Positions 62,513 through 64,000 of a DNA stretch of 64,000 nucleotides are shown here, piece by piece. Made by a program: the position numbers and the translations under genes. The notes beneath the pieces are model-generated. The model did no database searches, was not told where the DNA came from, and was given only the letters and a program-made list of their open reading frames with translations. Origin of the DNA: Sinorhizobium garamanticum (GTDB lineage: Bacteria; Pseudomonadota; Alphaproteobacteria; Rhizobiales; Rhizobiaceae); NCBI RefSeq assembly GCF_029892065.1, contig NZ_CP120373.1, forward strand, positions 2,549,001-2,613,000, given 5' to 3'. How positions within the stretch are numbered: the stretch's first letter is position 1; each line of letters begins with the position of its first letter.

Positions 62513-63436
62513 ATGGATTCGAAGACATCGCGACCGATGCCGACTGAGCCGGGTATCCTTGCCTTTCACGAACGCTGCGAGGCGTTCTATCCTGCGGATG
62601 CGGTAAACGCCTCCATTGAGCAGCAGCGCCAATGGTACGATGCGCTTTGCGCCGAGTTCGATGCGCCATCGCCGGCGGGGCTGACACGGCGGGACGAGCA
62701 GGTCGCTGGCCGCATACCGGTAAGGCACTATCGCCCGGCGGACGTTACGGCCGAGACCCGCATCTTCTACATCCATGGCGGCGGTTCCGTTGTCGGCTCG
62801 CTTGAAAGCCATGACGCGATCTGCGCCGAGCTTGCGCATGACGCGGGGGCGGAGCTTGTCTCGGTCGATTACCGGCTTGCGCCCGAACATGTCTGGCCGG
62901 CAGCATTCGATGATTGCTACGAGGTGTTGCAGAGCCTGCTCGCGGGAGGCCGCCCGATGGTCGTCGCCGGCGACAGTGCAGGTGGCAATCTCACGGCGGG
63001 CATCGTGCTCAAGGCAAAGTCTGAAGGGCTTTCCGGCATCATCGGTCAGGTGCTGATCTATCCGGCTCTCGGCGGCGATCTCGTCAGCGGCTCCTATGTG
63101 GAGATGGCGGAGGCGCCTGGTCTCACGACGGCGGACGTCGGCTATTACCGCGAGATGCTGAAGGCGCCGGCGGACAATCCTTTTGCCCATCCACTGAAGG
63201 CCAGTGATCTCTCTGGCTTGCCGCCGGCCTATGTCACCGCAGCGAATTTCGATCCGCTGCGCGATGACGCGCGGAATTATGCGGCGCGGCTCGCGCAGGC
63301 CGGCGTCGACGTCACCTACCGTGAAGAACCGCAGATGATCCATGCGTGGCTGAGAGCGCGGCACACGAGCCCGGGCGCTGAAGAAGGCTTTCGCCATCTC
63401 GTTCACGGCGTGGCGCGGCTGGTCGGGACGAGGTAA
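62513..63436 (+). CDS. alpha/beta-hydrolase (HSL/lipase-esterase family)
   Basis: A 307-residue hydrolase with the oxyanion-hole HGGGSVVGS, nucleophile elbow VVAGDSAGGNL and a C-terminal histidine in PQMIHAWLR, forming a Ser-Asp-His triad of the hormone-sensitive-lipase family. GGGAGCAGG precedes ATG 62513. It is co-directional with the ACT-domain gene 10 bases downstream. Substrate unknown (carboxyl ester or arylester). Confidence 0.9.
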   Translation: MDSKTSRPMPTEPGILAFHERCEAFYPADAVNASIEQQRQWYDALCAEFDAPSPAGLTRRDEQVAGRIPVRHYRPADVTAETRIFYIHGGGSVVGSLESHDAICAELAHDAGAELVSVDYRLAPEHVWPAAFDDCYEVLQSLLAGGRPMVVAGDSAGGNLTAGIVLKAKSEGLSGIIGQVLIYPALGGDLVSGSYVEMAEAPGLTTADVGYYREMLKAPADNPFAHPLKASDLSGLPPAYVTAANFDPLRDDARNYAARLAQAGVDVTYREEPQMIHAWLRARHTSPGAEEGFRHLVHGVARLVGTR

Positions 63437-63446
63437 GACGTCTCCT

Positions 63447-63845
63447 ATGAGCGGAGAGACCGACCTTGCCCGCCTGTTGGCGGAGATGAACCCGATCCTG
63501 CGGGAGGGCGAATATGTCTATTGCACCGTTCAGGGCGATACGGCGTCCAGGCTTGCGCTGGAGCCAATCGGCACCTTCCGCGAGGCAGAAGGCCTGACGC
63601 TCATTCTCGAACGATCGCAGGCGGACGCGGCCGGGCTTGCCTATGGGCCGGTGCTGCGGCTCATTACGCTCAGCGTGCACTCCGCGCTGGAAGCCGTGGG
63701 CTTAACGGCGGCGGTGTCGGCGGCGCTCACACGAGCCGGGATCAGCGCCAATGTCGTCGCGGCCTATTACCACGACCATATCCTCGTGCCGGCGGCGGAC
63801 GCCGACCGGGCGCTGGAGGCATTGCGGGGATTGAGCGGCGCATAG
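63447..63845 (+). CDS. ACT domain-containing protein (COG3602 type)
   Basis: A 132-residue small-molecule-binding protein: LARLLAEMNPILREGEYVYC and TAAVSAALTRAGISANVVAAYYHDHILV, which form an ACT-like pair of domains. Relatives are annotated as ACT-domain, likely amino-acid-binding, proteins. It is 10 bases behind the esterase, probably the same transcript. The ligand is unknown. Confidence 0.85.
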   Translation: MSGETDLARLLAEMNPILREGEYVYCTVQGDTASRLALEPIGTFREAEGLTLILERSQADAAGLAYGPVLRLITLSVHSALEAVGLTAAVSAALTRAGISANVVAAYYHDHILVPAADADRALEALRGLSGA

Positions 63846-63871
63846 ATGGTGCGTGGCGGGTTTGCCCCTGA

Positions 63872-63930
63872 CCCTAGCCCTCTCCGCGCGGGGAGAGGGT
63901 CGCGGCAGCGGGGATGAGGGGCCGCACAGC
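63872..63930. repeat. CCCTCTCCGCGCGGGGAGAGGG palindromic repeat
   Basis: CCCTCTCC-GCGC-GGGGAGAGGG followed by GGATGAGGGGC; same family as 47534-47650. It may end the esterase/ACT transcript. Confidence 0.55.
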
Positions 63931-63950
63931 CCCCGACGCGCGCCGGTCGC

Positions 63951-64000
63951 TCACATGAAATCTCGCCGAATACGCTTCTCAAAGGTCTTCTCGAAGATCT
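63951..64000 (-). CDS. C-terminus of an unidentified protein (partial)
   Basis: Read on the minus strand, the edge gives IFEKTFEKRIRRDFM and a TGA at 63953-63951, which looks like a natural basic C-terminus. Only about 15 codons are present, so no family can be named. The opposite-strand frame from ATG 63956 lacks a ribosome site. Confidence 0.35.
   Translation of the reverse strand, partial: IFEKTFEKRIRRDFM

Overview
The window looks like a chromosomal segment of an alphaproteobacterium of the order Rhizobiales, most likely Sinorhizobium/Ensifer. The evidence is high GC, the gene order yqeY - dnaG - (recQ) - kbl - tdh - rpoD, a 686-residue housekeeping sigma factor, RIME-like palindromic intergenic repeats, iron boxes of the RirA type (TGA-N9-TCA) and an fhuP/fhuF/TonB-receptor block like that of S. 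meliloti. I ran no database search; names rest on sequence recognition and family knowledge.

Layout. (1) 1-9.6 kb: a partial PQQ-type sugar dehydrogenase, a class-GN sortase with its dedicated VIT/vWA substrate, aspartate aminotransferase, a GST flanked by a direct repeat, and an imine-reductase-like enzyme plus SDR opposite a LysR regulator. (2) 9.6-22.2 kb: core genes carA, yqeY, dnaG, recQ, kbl-tdh and rpoD, interrupted by one less GC-rich AbiTii-type (phage-defence-like) gene. (3) 22.2-27.5 kb: small stress-related or uncharacterised genes (GYD, DUF2066, lytic transglycosylase lipoprotein, DUF1428, YjbQ, NTF2-like, SIMPL). (4) 27.7-29.6 kb: a tRNA-Ile2(CAU) followed by about 1.6 kb of poorly coding, decayed DNA ending in a near-copy of the tRNA 3' end joined to a truncated SDR gene, probably the scar of an integrative element. 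(5) 29.6-41.6 kb: DUF1194 protein, glycoamylase-like hydrolase with an FhuF-like protein, cobalamin-riboswitch-controlled cbtB/cbtA, two TetR-controlled loci with visible operators, an Lrp-controlled gamma-synthase/lyase-family enzyme and an alpha/beta-hydrolase membrane protein. (6) 41.6-50.4 kb: a LysR-controlled methylamine/betaine-type cluster with two tandem 815-residue DMGDH-like flavoproteins and a non-pyrrolysine MttB-family methyltransferase, then an Lrp gene and a frameshifted cysteine hydrolase. (7) 50.5-55.4 kb: hydroxamate-siderophore uptake (substrate-binding protein, FhuF reductase, TonB receptor) under a promoter carrying two iron boxes. (8) 55.7-63.9 kb: a polyamine-type ABC transporter with an aminoaldehyde dehydrogenase, a LysR regulator, an esterase and an ACT-domain protein.

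How the genes work together: most blocks are small catabolic or uptake modules, each with its own divergent regulator and a visible operator. Several start sites were moved from the longest open frame to the start with a ribosome-binding site. cbtB (58 codons) and the tail of a gene at the right edge are easy to miss. Two frames are shifted: the cysteine hydrolase at 50302-50306 and the small decayed frame at 27805-28035.
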